In this document: positions 1 through 6,800 of the stretch, in pieces | How the letters are laid out: each line of letters begins with the position of its first letter | How positions within the stretch are numbered: position 1 is the first letter of the stretch | Source of the DNA: a bacterium | GTDB lineage: Bacteria > CSSED10-310 > JAJRTK01 | Reading direction: 5' to 3' | DNA length: 7,630 bases | Assembly: GCA_024278345.1 (NCBI GenBank) | Contig: JAJRTK010000262.1 | Location: forward strand, 1 to 7,630 | The notes under the pieces: model-generated | Seen by the model: only the letters and a program-made list of their open reading frames with translations | What the model was told of the DNA's origin: nothing | Database searches by the model: none | Translations under genes and position numbers: made by a program

Positions 1-1
1 A

Positions 2-1516
2 AGGAGATCCCAGGAGGTCGGGTCAGAGCAAACCCCGGACCAAAAGAGGGCCGACGGTGGAGGATCCCAGCAGCACGGGCAACAGAGCATCGAATTCTCC
101 CCCCACAAGTCGAGCTCCGATGACGGCATCGGTCATCGGTGGTCGGCGGAGCCGACTCTTCCTTCGGTGGGCACCGGCCACCCCCCAAATAGCGCGCAGC
201 ACGCAAAGATGTGGGTCCAGGGAGCGCGCTCCCTGGCGAGGTCCAGGAGCAGCGCTCCTGGCGGAGATATGGAGGCGGAGCCTCCGCCGGGGGCTGGGGC
301 CGAAATTCACTGGGTGGTCGGATCCGAGCGACAGCGAGAGCTGCCGATGGCACCACCGAGGACCGAGGCCCCCGATGACGATACGAGCAAGGAGCCCGGT
401 TCCCGAGGCGGAAAACTCCTTGGAGCAACCTTGGCCTTCCTGTTTTCCTTTCTTCTGTACTTGCCTTTTCACCTGTCGTTCCAGTCCCAGCAAGCCCAGG
501 GAGTTGGCTTGGCGTGGCGCCGCACGGGGCTCGGAAACTTCTTCGTCATCCACGGGCTCTTTTTCTTCGTTCTTGTCACCGAGCTCCTTTCCAGGGCGGG
601 CTATCTCAATCCAAAACTCCCCTGGCCCAGAAAAGAAAGAGCCCTCATGCTGCTCATCTTGGTCTTCGTCCCCATGGGACTTCTGCTGGACAGCTCCCTG
701 GTCGTCCTCTTGGCGGGAATGCTGGTACTGCTGGCAGGATCATGGTGGCGATCCGCCGGGGAGCCTCAGCCGGAACAGGTGTTCGTCGATCTCCTCACCC
801 TGTCGATACTGGGCCTCCTTCTTGGCTGCGAGCTTTTTTATATCAAGGACTTTTACGGCGGAAACCTCCACCGGTTGAACACCGTCTTTAAGCTCTACTA
901 CCAGGCGTGGCTCCTTCTGGCACCGGTGACGGCCTGGAGCCTGTACCGGCTGGCGGCACGGGAAAAGGGTCGAGGAGGCGCAGGCCCCTGGAAGGCTTTC
1001 TTCGCCATCCTGTTGGTGGCGGCCTTGGTCTACCCGGTGCTGGGGACCAGGGCGCGCTACTTCCGCCAGGAACCGGCGGGCACTCTCTATGGCCGGGACC
1101 ATCTCATCAAATACCATCCCGACGAACATGCGGCCATGCTCTGGCTGGAAGAAAATGCACCCATGGGCTCCCGCCTCCTGGAGGTCCCGGGCCCGCCCTA
1201 CCAGTACTATGGAAGGTTTTCAGCCAACACGGGAATTCCCACGGTCCTTGGATGGGTCCAGCACGAGGCGTTCTGGCGAGACAACACCTACGTGATCCCC
1301 AAAGCCCGAGAGAAAGAGGTGAAAGAGTTCTACCGAGCGCCCCGCTGGTCACCGAAGCTCCGGGAATTCCTCCGCCGCTATTCCATCGACTACATCATCG
1401 TGGGAGAACTAGAACGCAAGGAAGTCTCGGCGGCGGGATTGGCAAAGCTCAACGAATTGCCCCTCCTCTTCGAGAAGGGGGACGTCAAGATCTACTCCGC
1501 GGCCGTTCCCGAATGA
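2..1516 (+). CDS. DUF2298 ('YYY' family) multi-pass membrane protein, C-terminal part
   Basis: The frame is open from the window edge to a TGA at 1514-1516, so the gene begins upstream. From about 407 onward it matches my knowledge of DUF2298 (PF10060; TIGR03662, Chlor_Arch_YYY). A membrane helix leads into LPFHLSFQSQ, several more helices follow (about 415-770), then the hallmark LHRLNTVFKLYYQAWLLL (near 865-920), a last helix (about 990-1045) and a soluble tail with YQYYGRFS, TGIPTVLGW, HEAFWR and IDYIIVGELERK. The upstream family motifs (the WDxPT helix) are outside the window. These proteins resemble GT-C glycosyltransferases; the reaction is not established, so an envelope glycosylation role is inference. 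Bases 2-406 encode a Gly/Ser/Pro/Arg-rich hydrophilic stretch with no family similarity that I recognise. It sits just before the first visible helix and is full of palindromes, so it is probably an expanded loop. The GTG at 167 is an internal codon, not a likely start. The last 32 bases overlap the convergent dehydratase gene. Confidence 0.88.
   Translation, partial: RRSQEVGSEQTPDQKRADGGGSQQHGQQSIEFSPHKSSSDDGIGHRWSAEPTLPSVGTGHPPNSAQHAKMWVQGARSLARSRSSAPGGDMEAEPPPGAGAEIHWVVGSERQRELPMAPPRTEAPDDDTSKEPGSRGGKLLGATLAFLFSFLLYLPFHLSFQSQQAQGVGLAWRRTGLGNFFVIHGLFFFVLVTELLSRAGYLNPKLPWPRKERALMLLILVFVPMGLLLDSSLVVLLAGMLVLLAGSWWRSAGEPQPEQVFVDLLTLSILGLLLGCELFYIKDFYGGNLHRLNTVFKLYYQAWLLLAPVTAWSLYRLAAREKGRGGAGPWKAFFAILLVAALVYPVLGTRARYFRQEPAGTLYGRDHLIKYHPDEHAAMLWLEENAPMGSRLLEVPGPPYQYYGRFSANTGIPTVLGWVQHEAFWRDNTYVIPKAREKEVKEFYRAPRWSPKLREFLRRYSIDYIIVGELERKEVSAAGLAKLNELPLLFEKGDVKIYSAAVPE
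217..288. repeat. Cluster of three palindromes inside the DUF2298 gene
   Basis: Three inverted repeats follow one another within 72 bases. The first, 217-236, is a perfect palindrome, CCAGGGAGCG joined directly to its reverse complement. The second, 243-261, has arms CCAGGAGC and GCTCCTGG around a 3-base spacer. The third, 274-288, has arms GGCGGAG and CTCCGCC around one base. The first two share the CCAGG-GAGC and GCTC-CCTGG core, so they look like diverged copies of one unit. The surrounding sequence has more: 117-139 (arms CCGATGAC and GTCATCGG) and 142-156 (arms GTCGGC and GCCGAC). In the gene's frame they encode a polar linker and add no stop. This resembles palindromic repeat families known to enter genes in frame, such as Rickettsia palindromic elements. 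Family membership is inference. Confidence 0.75.
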
Positions 1517-3464
1517 GGTTTTCCACGCCACCCGCAACGATCAGCTCTTGGGCCACCGGGGCCAAGGGAGCGAATGGCCATTCCTTCCCACAATACCGCA
1601 AGCGGGAGGCGGCAAAATCGATCTCCAGCAGGCCTGGCATGGGGTTGGTCAATGCGGTTAGGCCATGAGTGGCGGCTTCCCGCTCCAGGCGATCCACGAG
1701 GCCCGGACACTCCAGGACGATAAACCCGTTATTGAAGGCGTTCCGCTTATAGGTTTGTGAAAAGGATCGGGCCACCACCAGGCGGATTCCCCGAAACTTC
1801 AGCGCCGTGGCCGCCTGTTCCCGGGAGGAACCACTGCCAAAGCTCCTGCCGGAGACCAGAATATCCCCTTCCCTGGCGATCTCCTGGAACTTGGGATCGT
1901 AGTTCAACATGGCCACGGCGCCCATCTCTTCGGGGGGCAGCTCTTTGTAGGTCCAGTCCTTCCCATAGATCCCATCGGTGTCGAGGCTGTCTTTGGGAAG
2001 ATAGAGAATCCGGCCCACCACCCGTGTGGGGAAACCGGCTAGAATGGGGACAGGGTCATTCTCCACGCTGCTGGCGGGGCCAACGGTGCTTCCGGGTAAG
2101 AGAACGGCGGGCTCAACGTCTACCGGAAGATCCGGGTCCGTTGGACCACAGATGAAACCCGCGGCAGCGCTTGCCGCCACCACCAAAGGACTGGCCAAGT
2201 AGCATTCCGCCTCCCTGGACCCCATGCGCCCCCTGAAGTTCCGGTTCGTGGCGGAGATCCCTACCTGCCCCGGCTCCAACGTTCCACGGCCAAGGCCGAT
2301 GCAGGGGCCGCAGCCCGCGGGCAGAACGATGGCGCCAGCCTTCAAAAGCCTCTCCCAGGCCCCGAGTCGGACCGCCTCTTTTTCGATCTCCGACGAGGCC
2401 GCGGCCAAGTAGAACTCCACGCCCGGTGCCACGCGCTTTCCCTCCAAAACCTCGGCCGCTTGCACGATGTCCTCAAGGCGCCCGTTGACACAAGACAACA
2501 AGTAGGCCTTGTGGATGGGTACGCGCCTGGCCTGGATCGCCTCAAGGGGAACCAGGCAATCCACGGCGTTTGGGCCGGCCACGTGAGGGCGAATCTTTCC
2601 GAGATCCACCATCACGACATTTCCGTAGACCGCGTCAGGATCGGGTCTCAACTCATCCCAGAGCCCTTGAAACGAATCGACATCTTCCAAGGTCAGGCGC
2701 GGAACCGGATCGCCGCGCTCCGCCAAGAATCGCGCTCGCTCCCGCAAATAGGCGGCGGTCACCTCGTCGTAGGGAAAGACCCCCGCCAAGACGCCCCACT
2801 CGGTGGTCATGTTCGCGATGGTCATCCGTGGTTCCATGCCCAAATTCGCCAGGCCCGGCCCGTGGAACTCTACTGCATGGTTCAAGAACTCACCGCCCGA
2901 GAGTTTCCCAATGAGGGTCAAGATGAGATCCTTGGCTGTCACACCTGGCCGTAGAACCCCTTCGAAGACGACCTTGGAAACCACCGGAACCTGCCACCAG
3001 GTCTCACCGCTGGCCCAAAGCGCGGCAGCATCCGTCCGCACCACGGGCGTGCCCAAGGCCCCCAGAGCCCCATACAAGTTGGAATGGGAATCCGAGCCCA
3101 CCACCAGGGCCCCGGGACGGCAAAAGCCCTCCTCCATCATGATCTGGTGGCCGATGCCGCGACCTGCGGGAAAGAAGGCGATCCCCTGGCTGGCAGCAAA
3201 GGCCTCGATCCGGCTGTATTTCGCCAGGTTCGCGGTGCTACGGTTTTGCACGTCGTGGTCTAGGCAAAAGACGGGCTGGCTGGGGTCCAGGACCCGGGAG
3301 GCACCGATTCCCTGGAACTTCGTCAGAACCGGAGCCGTGTTGTCGTGGGTCATGACGTGGCGGGGCCGGATCCGGACGAAATCGCCGATCCCCACGGTCT
3401 GTCCCTGTTCCAGGCCAACGGCAAACCGCTGGACGATCTTTTCGACGGTCGTTTGACGCGGCAT
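1485..3464 (-). CDS. Homoaconitase-like (LYS4-type) aconitase-superfamily dehydratase
   Basis: This 659-residue protein holds all aconitase domains in one chain: the three [4Fe-4S] domains (about 1-440) and the swivel domain (about 470-650). Visible motifs are THDNT (39-43), SDSH (124-127), the first cluster Cys in SCVNGR (C325), the other two in GCGPCIG (C385, C388), NRNFRGRMG (408-415) and swivel GSGSSREQA (543-551) with the catalytic Ser region. Length and signature segments such as HDVQNRS, RTDAAALWASGETWWQ, TIANMTTEWG and TDGIYGKDWTY look like fungal homoaconitase Lys4 rather than TCA-cycle AcnA/AcnB or two-subunit LeuCD. The family reaction is homocitrate to homoisocitrate via homoaconitate in the cytosol, the alpha-aminoadipate route to lysine. 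No partner gene (homocitrate synthase, homoisocitrate dehydrogenase) is in the window, so the substrate is inferred; citrate or another 2-alkylmalate is possible. The ATG at 3464 has AGGGAAG nine bases before it. The cluster loop has Val where SCTN is usual. Confidence 0.85.
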   Translation of the reverse strand: MPRQTTVEKIVQRFAVGLEQGQTVGIGDFVRIRPRHVMTHDNTAPVLTKFQGIGASRVLDPSQPVFCLDHDVQNRSTANLAKYSRIEAFAASQGIAFFPAGRGIGHQIMMEEGFCRPGALVVGSDSHSNLYGALGALGTPVVRTDAAALWASGETWWQVPVVSKVVFEGVLRPGVTAKDLILTLIGKLSGGEFLNHAVEFHGPGLANLGMEPRMTIANMTTEWGVLAGVFPYDEVTAAYLRERARFLAERGDPVPRLTLEDVDSFQGLWDELRPDPDAVYGNVVMVDLGKIRPHVAGPNAVDCLVPLEAIQARRVPIHKAYLLSCVNGRLEDIVQAAEVLEGKRVAPGVEFYLAAASSEIEKEAVRLGAWERLLKAGAIVLPAGCGPCIGLGRGTLEPGQVGISATNRNFRGRMGSREAECYLASPLVVAASAAAGFICGPTDPDLPVDVEPAVLLPGSTVGPASSVENDPVPILAGFPTRVVGRILYLPKDSLDTDGIYGKDWTYKELPPEEMGAVAMLNYDPKFQEIAREGDILVSGRSFGSGSSREQAATALKFRGIRLVVARSFSQTYKRNAFNNGFIVLECPGLVDRLEREAATHGLTALTNPMPGLLEIDFAASRLRYCGKEWPFAPLAPVAQELIVAGGVENLIRERPRSRS

Positions 3465-3518
3465 GACTTCGAGCTTCCCTGGCGAAAGGCCACAAGAGCG
3501 GTGACGAATGGCGGACAG

Positions 3519-3538
3519 CAGGTGCGCGCCCGCACCTG
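3519..3538. promoter_or_regulatory. Palindrome upstream of the homoaconitase-like gene
   Basis: Perfect 8-base arms CAGGTGCG and CGCACCTG flank a 4-base centre. It lies between the stop of the 65-residue gene and the dehydratase ATG, about 55 bases before that ATG. As RNA it would form a strong GC hairpin. No T run follows on either strand, so it is not a classical intrinsic terminator. An operator, a processing or stability hairpin, or a leader element are all possible; the sequence does not decide. Confidence 0.5.
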
Positions 3539-3551
3539 ATGGGAGCGGAAC

Positions 3552-3749
3552 TCAACCCTCTTCCCCCAGTAAATCCCGTGCGTGACGGCGAGCCAGGCGG
3601 AGCATCTTGAGATTGGAAATCTTGGCCAGTGTGCTGGCGTCCCCGATCTTCCTTGAAGAAAGCATCTTGGCAAAGGCCTTTTTTGCCTTGCGATGGTCGT
3701 CCTGGCCGGTTATCTTCTGGATCTGGCGCATGGGAGTCAGCGTGGTCAT
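3552..3749 (-). CDS. Small basic protein of unknown function (65 aa)
   Basis: I do not recognise this protein. Its start is well supported: GGAGGAA lies at 3756-3762, leaving eight bases between GGAGG and the ATG, the best Shine-Dalgarno sequence in the window. The product carries 15 Lys/Arg against 6 Asp/Glu, has no Cys, no signal peptide and no membrane segment. From about residue 17 it reads as helical, with basic patches such as RKAKKAFAKM and RLARRHARDLL that suggest nucleic acid or ribosome contact; that role is inference. It sits 142 bases after the sulfatase-like gene and 87 bases before the dehydratase, all on one strand, so it may be co-transcribed with the dehydratase. A leader-peptide role is less likely given its length and lack of a biased residue run. 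Confidence 0.62.
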   Translation of the reverse strand: MTTLTPMRQIQKITGQDDHRKAKKAFAKMLSSRKIGDASTLAKISNLKMLRLARRHARDLLGEEG

Positions 3750-3805
3750 CGTCGGTTCCTCCAGGATTCCTGAGTCAATGGTTCACGGCGAGTGTTTTCT
3801 AGCAT

Positions 3806-3824
3806 TTGCCCCCGAATCGGGCAA
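3806..3824. other. Inverted repeat in the leader of the small gene
   Basis: Arms TTGCCC and GGGCAA surround seven bases, with an alternative nested pairing CCCGA/TCGGG at 3811-3821. It lies between the sulfatase-like gene's stop and the ribosome binding site of the 65-residue gene. There is no T run on either side, so it is not a convincing terminator. It may be an operator or a leader hairpin, or carry no function. Confidence 0.35.
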
Positions 3825-3891
3825 GTCTGGACGGGCTCGAACCAAAGATAGCCACAAAAACTCCGCGAAAAGAGAGCCGGAAGTAGGCCTG

Positions 3892-6486
3892 TTAGCGGAC
3901 GTAGCCCAGGGCCCGAAGCTTCTCTAGTTCGGCCTCGTCCACATCGGTGCCAAGAAGCCGCCCCTTTGCCTCTTCTTCGAGCTGCTCCAGTCTCAGTTTC
4001 AACTCCGCCACTCGCCGAGGCCAGTCGTTGGCGACATTCCGTTCTTCTCCCGGGTCTTTCGGGACGTTGTAGAGTTCGAGTCGATCCCAGCCCTGACTCC
4101 AAATCAGTTTCCAACCTTCTCTCAACAGTGCGCGGCGTTCCTGTGTCGATTCAGGCATGAAAGACTGAAGGAATATCTCCTTGTTGCCTCCGGCCCAAGA
4201 CAGTGCGGCGTTTGGGCCTCCCACGAAATGCAAAGGCAGGACGCGACCCTGGACGTCCCCCCGTTCGGGCAAACCGAGTAAGGAAAGGAGAGTGGGCCGC
4301 TCGTCCACGTGCTGGCCGGGCAAATTCTCCACCGCCGCTTCGAGCCGGCCTGGAAGATAGAGCAAGAAGGGCGAATGAACAGATTCCTGGTAAAGCTGCT
4401 CCACGTGCCCGGGAAATCCATGATTCCAAAGTCCTTCCCCGTGGTCGTTGGTCACCACTACCAGGGTCTCCCGCCGGGGACTCTTTTTTTCCACCGCCTC
4501 CAATAGCAGCCCCAGCTCCGAATCAACGAATTCCACTTCTTGGGCATAGGCTTCCAAAGCCCGGGCACGATCAATACTCTCCAGCGCCCAGAAGCCCAAC
4601 ACTAATCCACTTTTCGCATGCCCCTTGTTCAGGATATCGACCACGCCACGCCCAGTGAAGCGATAGCAACCATTCCTACCGGGTCCGGAAAAGCCAGCTC
4701 CATAACTGATCCCTGTTTCCGGGCTTGCCAGCGCCAGTTTGCGAATCTGAACGCTTTTCGCCTCCTTGGATCCGGAAACAACGGAACGAAAGACCAAACG
4801 ACTTGCGCCGGATGGTACATCCACCTGGATCTCCAGGTATCGCCCACTCCTTGGATTGTAGGTTGCCACGACCTTGTCATTGAGAATGAGCTCCACGGGA
4901 GCGCCCACGGATCCCGGGGAGGTGTACGGCTCATGAGGATCTGAATAGTGGACCCAAAGGAAAAAGGGAGAATCATCGGGGAAGGCATGTAGCCGCTCCA
5001 TGGCTCCCCGCGTCACGGCAGAGGCGATCCGCCACCACGGGTCGCGAAACCAATCATCGTAGAGATCGAAGCCTTGTGCGAAACCCAAGCTGGAGTGAAG
5101 AACCGCCAGGGAAACCACCGCCGCGGTCCGCCAACCGCACGCCCTAAGGATCTCCGCGAGAGTCTCCTCCCGCGCCACTAAAGGCTGCGCGTTGTTCCGA
5201 ACCCCCGTCGTCAAGGGGTATCGGCCGGTAAAGATGGCCGAGTGGGACGGACCCGTGATGGGGGTCTGCGAGTGAATATCGCTGTACAGAGTTCCCAGCC
5301 GGAAGAGCCGATCCATGTTGGGCGTCCGAATCGCTGGATGACCGTAAGCCCCAAGGTGATCGGCCCGGAAGGTGTCTAGGGTGATGAACAGGATGTCGGG
5401 AGCCTCCGCCGGCGGCACTGTATGAACGACCAGCCGCCGGATCCTTACCTTGGGTCGCGGGACCCTGGCCTCCCCAGAACGAACCCTCAAGATCAACTCC
5501 CCACGGCCTCGCGGCAGGTCCAGCCTTCCGGAAGCCGACAGATGGCTGAACCAGCCATGGCCCAGGGCAAACTCCGCCACCGGCTCGATTTTTCCTCCAG
5601 ACAGCCGCCATTCCAACTGGACTAGCGCATCCGTGGGCGATTCCAGGGAGAATTCATATTCCAGCGAGCCGCCTAGGAGGAGCGGCAATTCCCATGATGC
5701 ACTGGCTGGCGCCGCCAGCTCCAACTCCCCTTGGGGCGGTTCACTCCGCCCGGGCGCTCCCTCGTCAATCCCCGGAACCCAGTGCGGAAACAAGGGGATT
5801 CGGCTAGTCACCTTCCCCACGAGGTCTGAAAACCGTGGAAAGCCGTTCCCGTCAGGCTCGCCGAACCGCACGTGAAACAAGGCGACTCCGAGCCGCCGCG
5901 GGTCCTTGGAGCCTGGAATCACATCGGAGACCAGGACGGAACGGGAAGGAACGATCCGTAGATGATTCTCCCCTATCTTCAAGAGCTCCGGCCACAGCAA
6001 TAAACGCCACAGGCGATCTCCTTCCAACGAGATCTTCCCCGCAAGCTGGCCGTTCACCTCCACGGCGACTTCGCCTTCGCTGGCACCGGGGTATTCAAAC
6101 GCCCGAATGGCAAGCTCCAGATCGAGTGGCCGTACGTCGGCGACGAAAAAAAGGATGTCGGCGGGACCGTTCACGGTCCAGACAAAAGTCTGGTCCCCGG
6201 CGAATGCGGCTGACAGAGGCACCGTCTCATCCCCAGCCCAGCCGCGCTTGAGAAAAGGACGCGCCCAGCCTTCTCCCAAATCAACCCAGGTGGTCTCTTC
6301 CACGATGCGCGCGGCTGGCAGAGTCCGTAACAGGTTCTGCTCCGACAGTTCGGGATCTGAAGCGCAACCAGGCAGCAGAGCGTAGCAAACAAGAAAAAAT
6401 GCGGCCAGCCGGCCGGACCAGTCTCTGTTGAACAACGGAATCTCCCTTGGCATGCCCTGGGAAAAAATGCCAGCACCAAAAAACAT
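3892..6486 (-). CDS. Sulfatase-like hydrolase/transferase, large predicted lipoprotein
   Basis: This 864-residue member of the alkaline phosphatase/sulfatase superfamily starts at the ATG at 6486, which has AAGGA eight bases upstream (6495-6499). The internal ATG at 6453 lacks a spaced ribosome binding site. Residues 27-41 form a hydrophobic signal ending in LLPGC, so Cys41 is probably lipidated and the enzyme faces the periplasm or cell surface. Residues 60-355 are beta-rich, apparently two sandwich modules. The catalytic domain begins at PDILFITLD (metal ligand D371) and continues with TGPSHSAIFTGRYP (411-424), HYSDPHEPY (513-521), TNDHGEG (679-685) and the family tail LRALGYV. The nucleophile position of the C/S-x-P-x-R motif is Thr411 and the Arg is His415, so formylglycine formation is not expected; phosphoester hydrolysis or group transfer is as likely as sulfate hydrolysis. 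Residues about 523-645 are an extra beta-rich domain inserted in the catalytic fold. The substrate is unknown. Confidence 0.92.
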   Translation of the reverse strand: MFFGAGIFSQGMPREIPLFNRDWSGRLAAFFLVCYALLPGCASDPELSEQNLLRTLPAARIVEETTWVDLGEGWARPFLKRGWAGDETVPLSAAFAGDQTFVWTVNGPADILFFVADVRPLDLELAIRAFEYPGASEGEVAVEVNGQLAGKISLEGDRLWRLLLWPELLKIGENHLRIVPSRSVLVSDVIPGSKDPRRLGVALFHVRFGEPDGNGFPRFSDLVGKVTSRIPLFPHWVPGIDEGAPGRSEPPQGELELAAPASASWELPLLLGGSLEYEFSLESPTDALVQLEWRLSGGKIEPVAEFALGHGWFSHLSASGRLDLPRGRGELILRVRSGEARVPRPKVRIRRLVVHTVPPAEAPDILFITLDTFRADHLGAYGHPAIRTPNMDRLFRLGTLYSDIHSQTPITGPSHSAIFTGRYPLTTGVRNNAQPLVAREETLAEILRACGWRTAAVVSLAVLHSSLGFAQGFDLYDDWFRDPWWRIASAVTRGAMERLHAFPDDSPFFLWVHYSDPHEPYTSPGSVGAPVELILNDKVVATYNPRSGRYLEIQVDVPSGASRLVFRSVVSGSKEAKSVQIRKLALASPETGISYGAGFSGPGRNGCYRFTGRGVVDILNKGHAKSGLVLGFWALESIDRARALEAYAQEVEFVDSELGLLLEAVEKKSPRRETLVVVTNDHGEGLWNHGFPGHVEQLYQESVHSPFLLYLPGRLEAAVENLPGQHVDERPTLLSLLGLPERGDVQGRVLPLHFVGGPNAALSWAGGNKEIFLQSFMPESTQERRALLREGWKLIWSQGWDRLELYNVPKDPGEERNVANDWPRRVAELKLRLEQLEEEAKGRLLGTDVDEAELEKLRALGYVR

Positions 6487-6637
6487 GGCTCACATCCTTC
6501 ATGAGGCAAAAACATGAGATTTCCCGCAAATGAATCTAGCGGATTTCTGAGCCAGGTTCTGGCAGCGGCTTCACCAACGAGATCGCATCAAATCTCAAGG
6601 AAGGCAAGAGCTGGGCTGGCAAGATGCATAGTTACGT

Positions 6638-6658
6638 GTTGCCCAAGCTTTGGGCAAC
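6638..6658. promoter_or_regulatory. 9+3+9 palindrome beside the rpsT promoter, candidate operator
   Basis: Perfect arms GTTGCCCAA (6638-6646) and TTGGGCAAC (6650-6658) flank GCT. The element ends 11 bases before the -35 box of the predicted rpsT promoter and about 150 bases upstream of the divergent sulfatase-like gene. No T run follows it on either strand. The shape fits a dimeric regulator site or a hairpin; which protein would bind cannot be told. Confidence 0.5.
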
Positions 6659-6669
6659 GGATTCCGAAC

Positions 6670-6698
6670 TTGACACAATCGCCCACAAGCGTTAGAAG
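6670..6698 (+). promoter_or_regulatory. Predicted sigma70-type promoter of rpsT
   Basis: A consensus -35 TTGACA (6670-6675) is followed after exactly 17 bases by TAGAAG (6693-6698), which matches the -10 consensus at four of six positions. The start of transcription would fall near 6705 and give a leader of about 95 bases before the rpsT TTG. Placement directly upstream of a ribosomal protein gene supports it. Confidence 0.6.
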
Positions 6699-6750
6699 AT
6701 AGGCTCGTTTTCCCTGATCTCCCATTTTTTTTATTCGCCGGCAGGCTGCA

Positions 6751-6779
6751 TCCGCCGTTTGGCCCAGAAAGCTGGCGGA
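6751..6779 (+). promoter_or_regulatory. rpsT leader hairpin
   Basis: Arms TCCGCC (6751-6756) and GGCGGA (6774-6779) pair perfectly, with a possible inner TTT/AAA pairing. The hairpin ends nine bases before the ribosome binding site AGGAG (6789-6793). S20 is known to repress its own translation in E. coli; a role for this hairpin in such control is inference. Confidence 0.4.
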
Positions 6780-6800
6780 GGCTCTTATAGGAGTAAGAAG

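Larger units (their letters stand above)
6487..6800. other. Divergent intergenic region between sulfatase-like gene and rpsT
   Basis: I find no convincing gene in these 314 bases. They hold the ribosome binding site of the minus-strand gene (6495-6499), the palindrome at 6638-6658, the plus-strand promoter at 6670-6698, an 8-T run at 6725-6732, and the rpsT leader hairpin and ribosome binding site. I could not identify a convincing promoter for the minus-strand sulfatase-like gene; a TAGATT-like -10 is present but lacks a partner -35. Confidence 0.7.

Noticed and set aside
23-553. A 176-codon minus-strand frame at the window start.
   Set aside because: Its translation is Arg/Pro-rich with no recognisable motif; long open antisense frames are expected in GC-rich DNA.
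57-878. A 273-codon plus-strand frame overlapping the start of the DUF2298 gene.
   Set aside because: Its translation matches no family, while the other frame carries clear DUF2298 motifs and membrane helices over the same bases from about 407.
2803-3456. A 217-codon plus-strand frame opposite the dehydratase gene.
   Set aside because: It is antisense to a strongly supported gene, shows no family motif and has no ribosome binding site of note.
3826-3850. A T-arm-like motif (GGTTCGAGCC on the minus strand) suggesting a tRNA.
   Set aside because: The flanking bases do not form a five-pair T stem and no acceptor, D or anticodon arm can be fitted.
3845-3891. Weak hairpin and T run after the sulfatase-like gene as an intrinsic terminator.
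   Set aside because: Only three to four pairs form before the T run; too weak to call.
6725-6732. Run of eight T as a terminator tail.
   Set aside because: No stable hairpin precedes it, and it lies inside the predicted rpsT leader.
6759-6800. TTG at 6759 as the rpsT start.
   Set aside because: It would add 14 residues absent from S20 proteins and lacks a spaced ribosome binding site, while the TTG at 6801 has AGGAG seven bases upstream.
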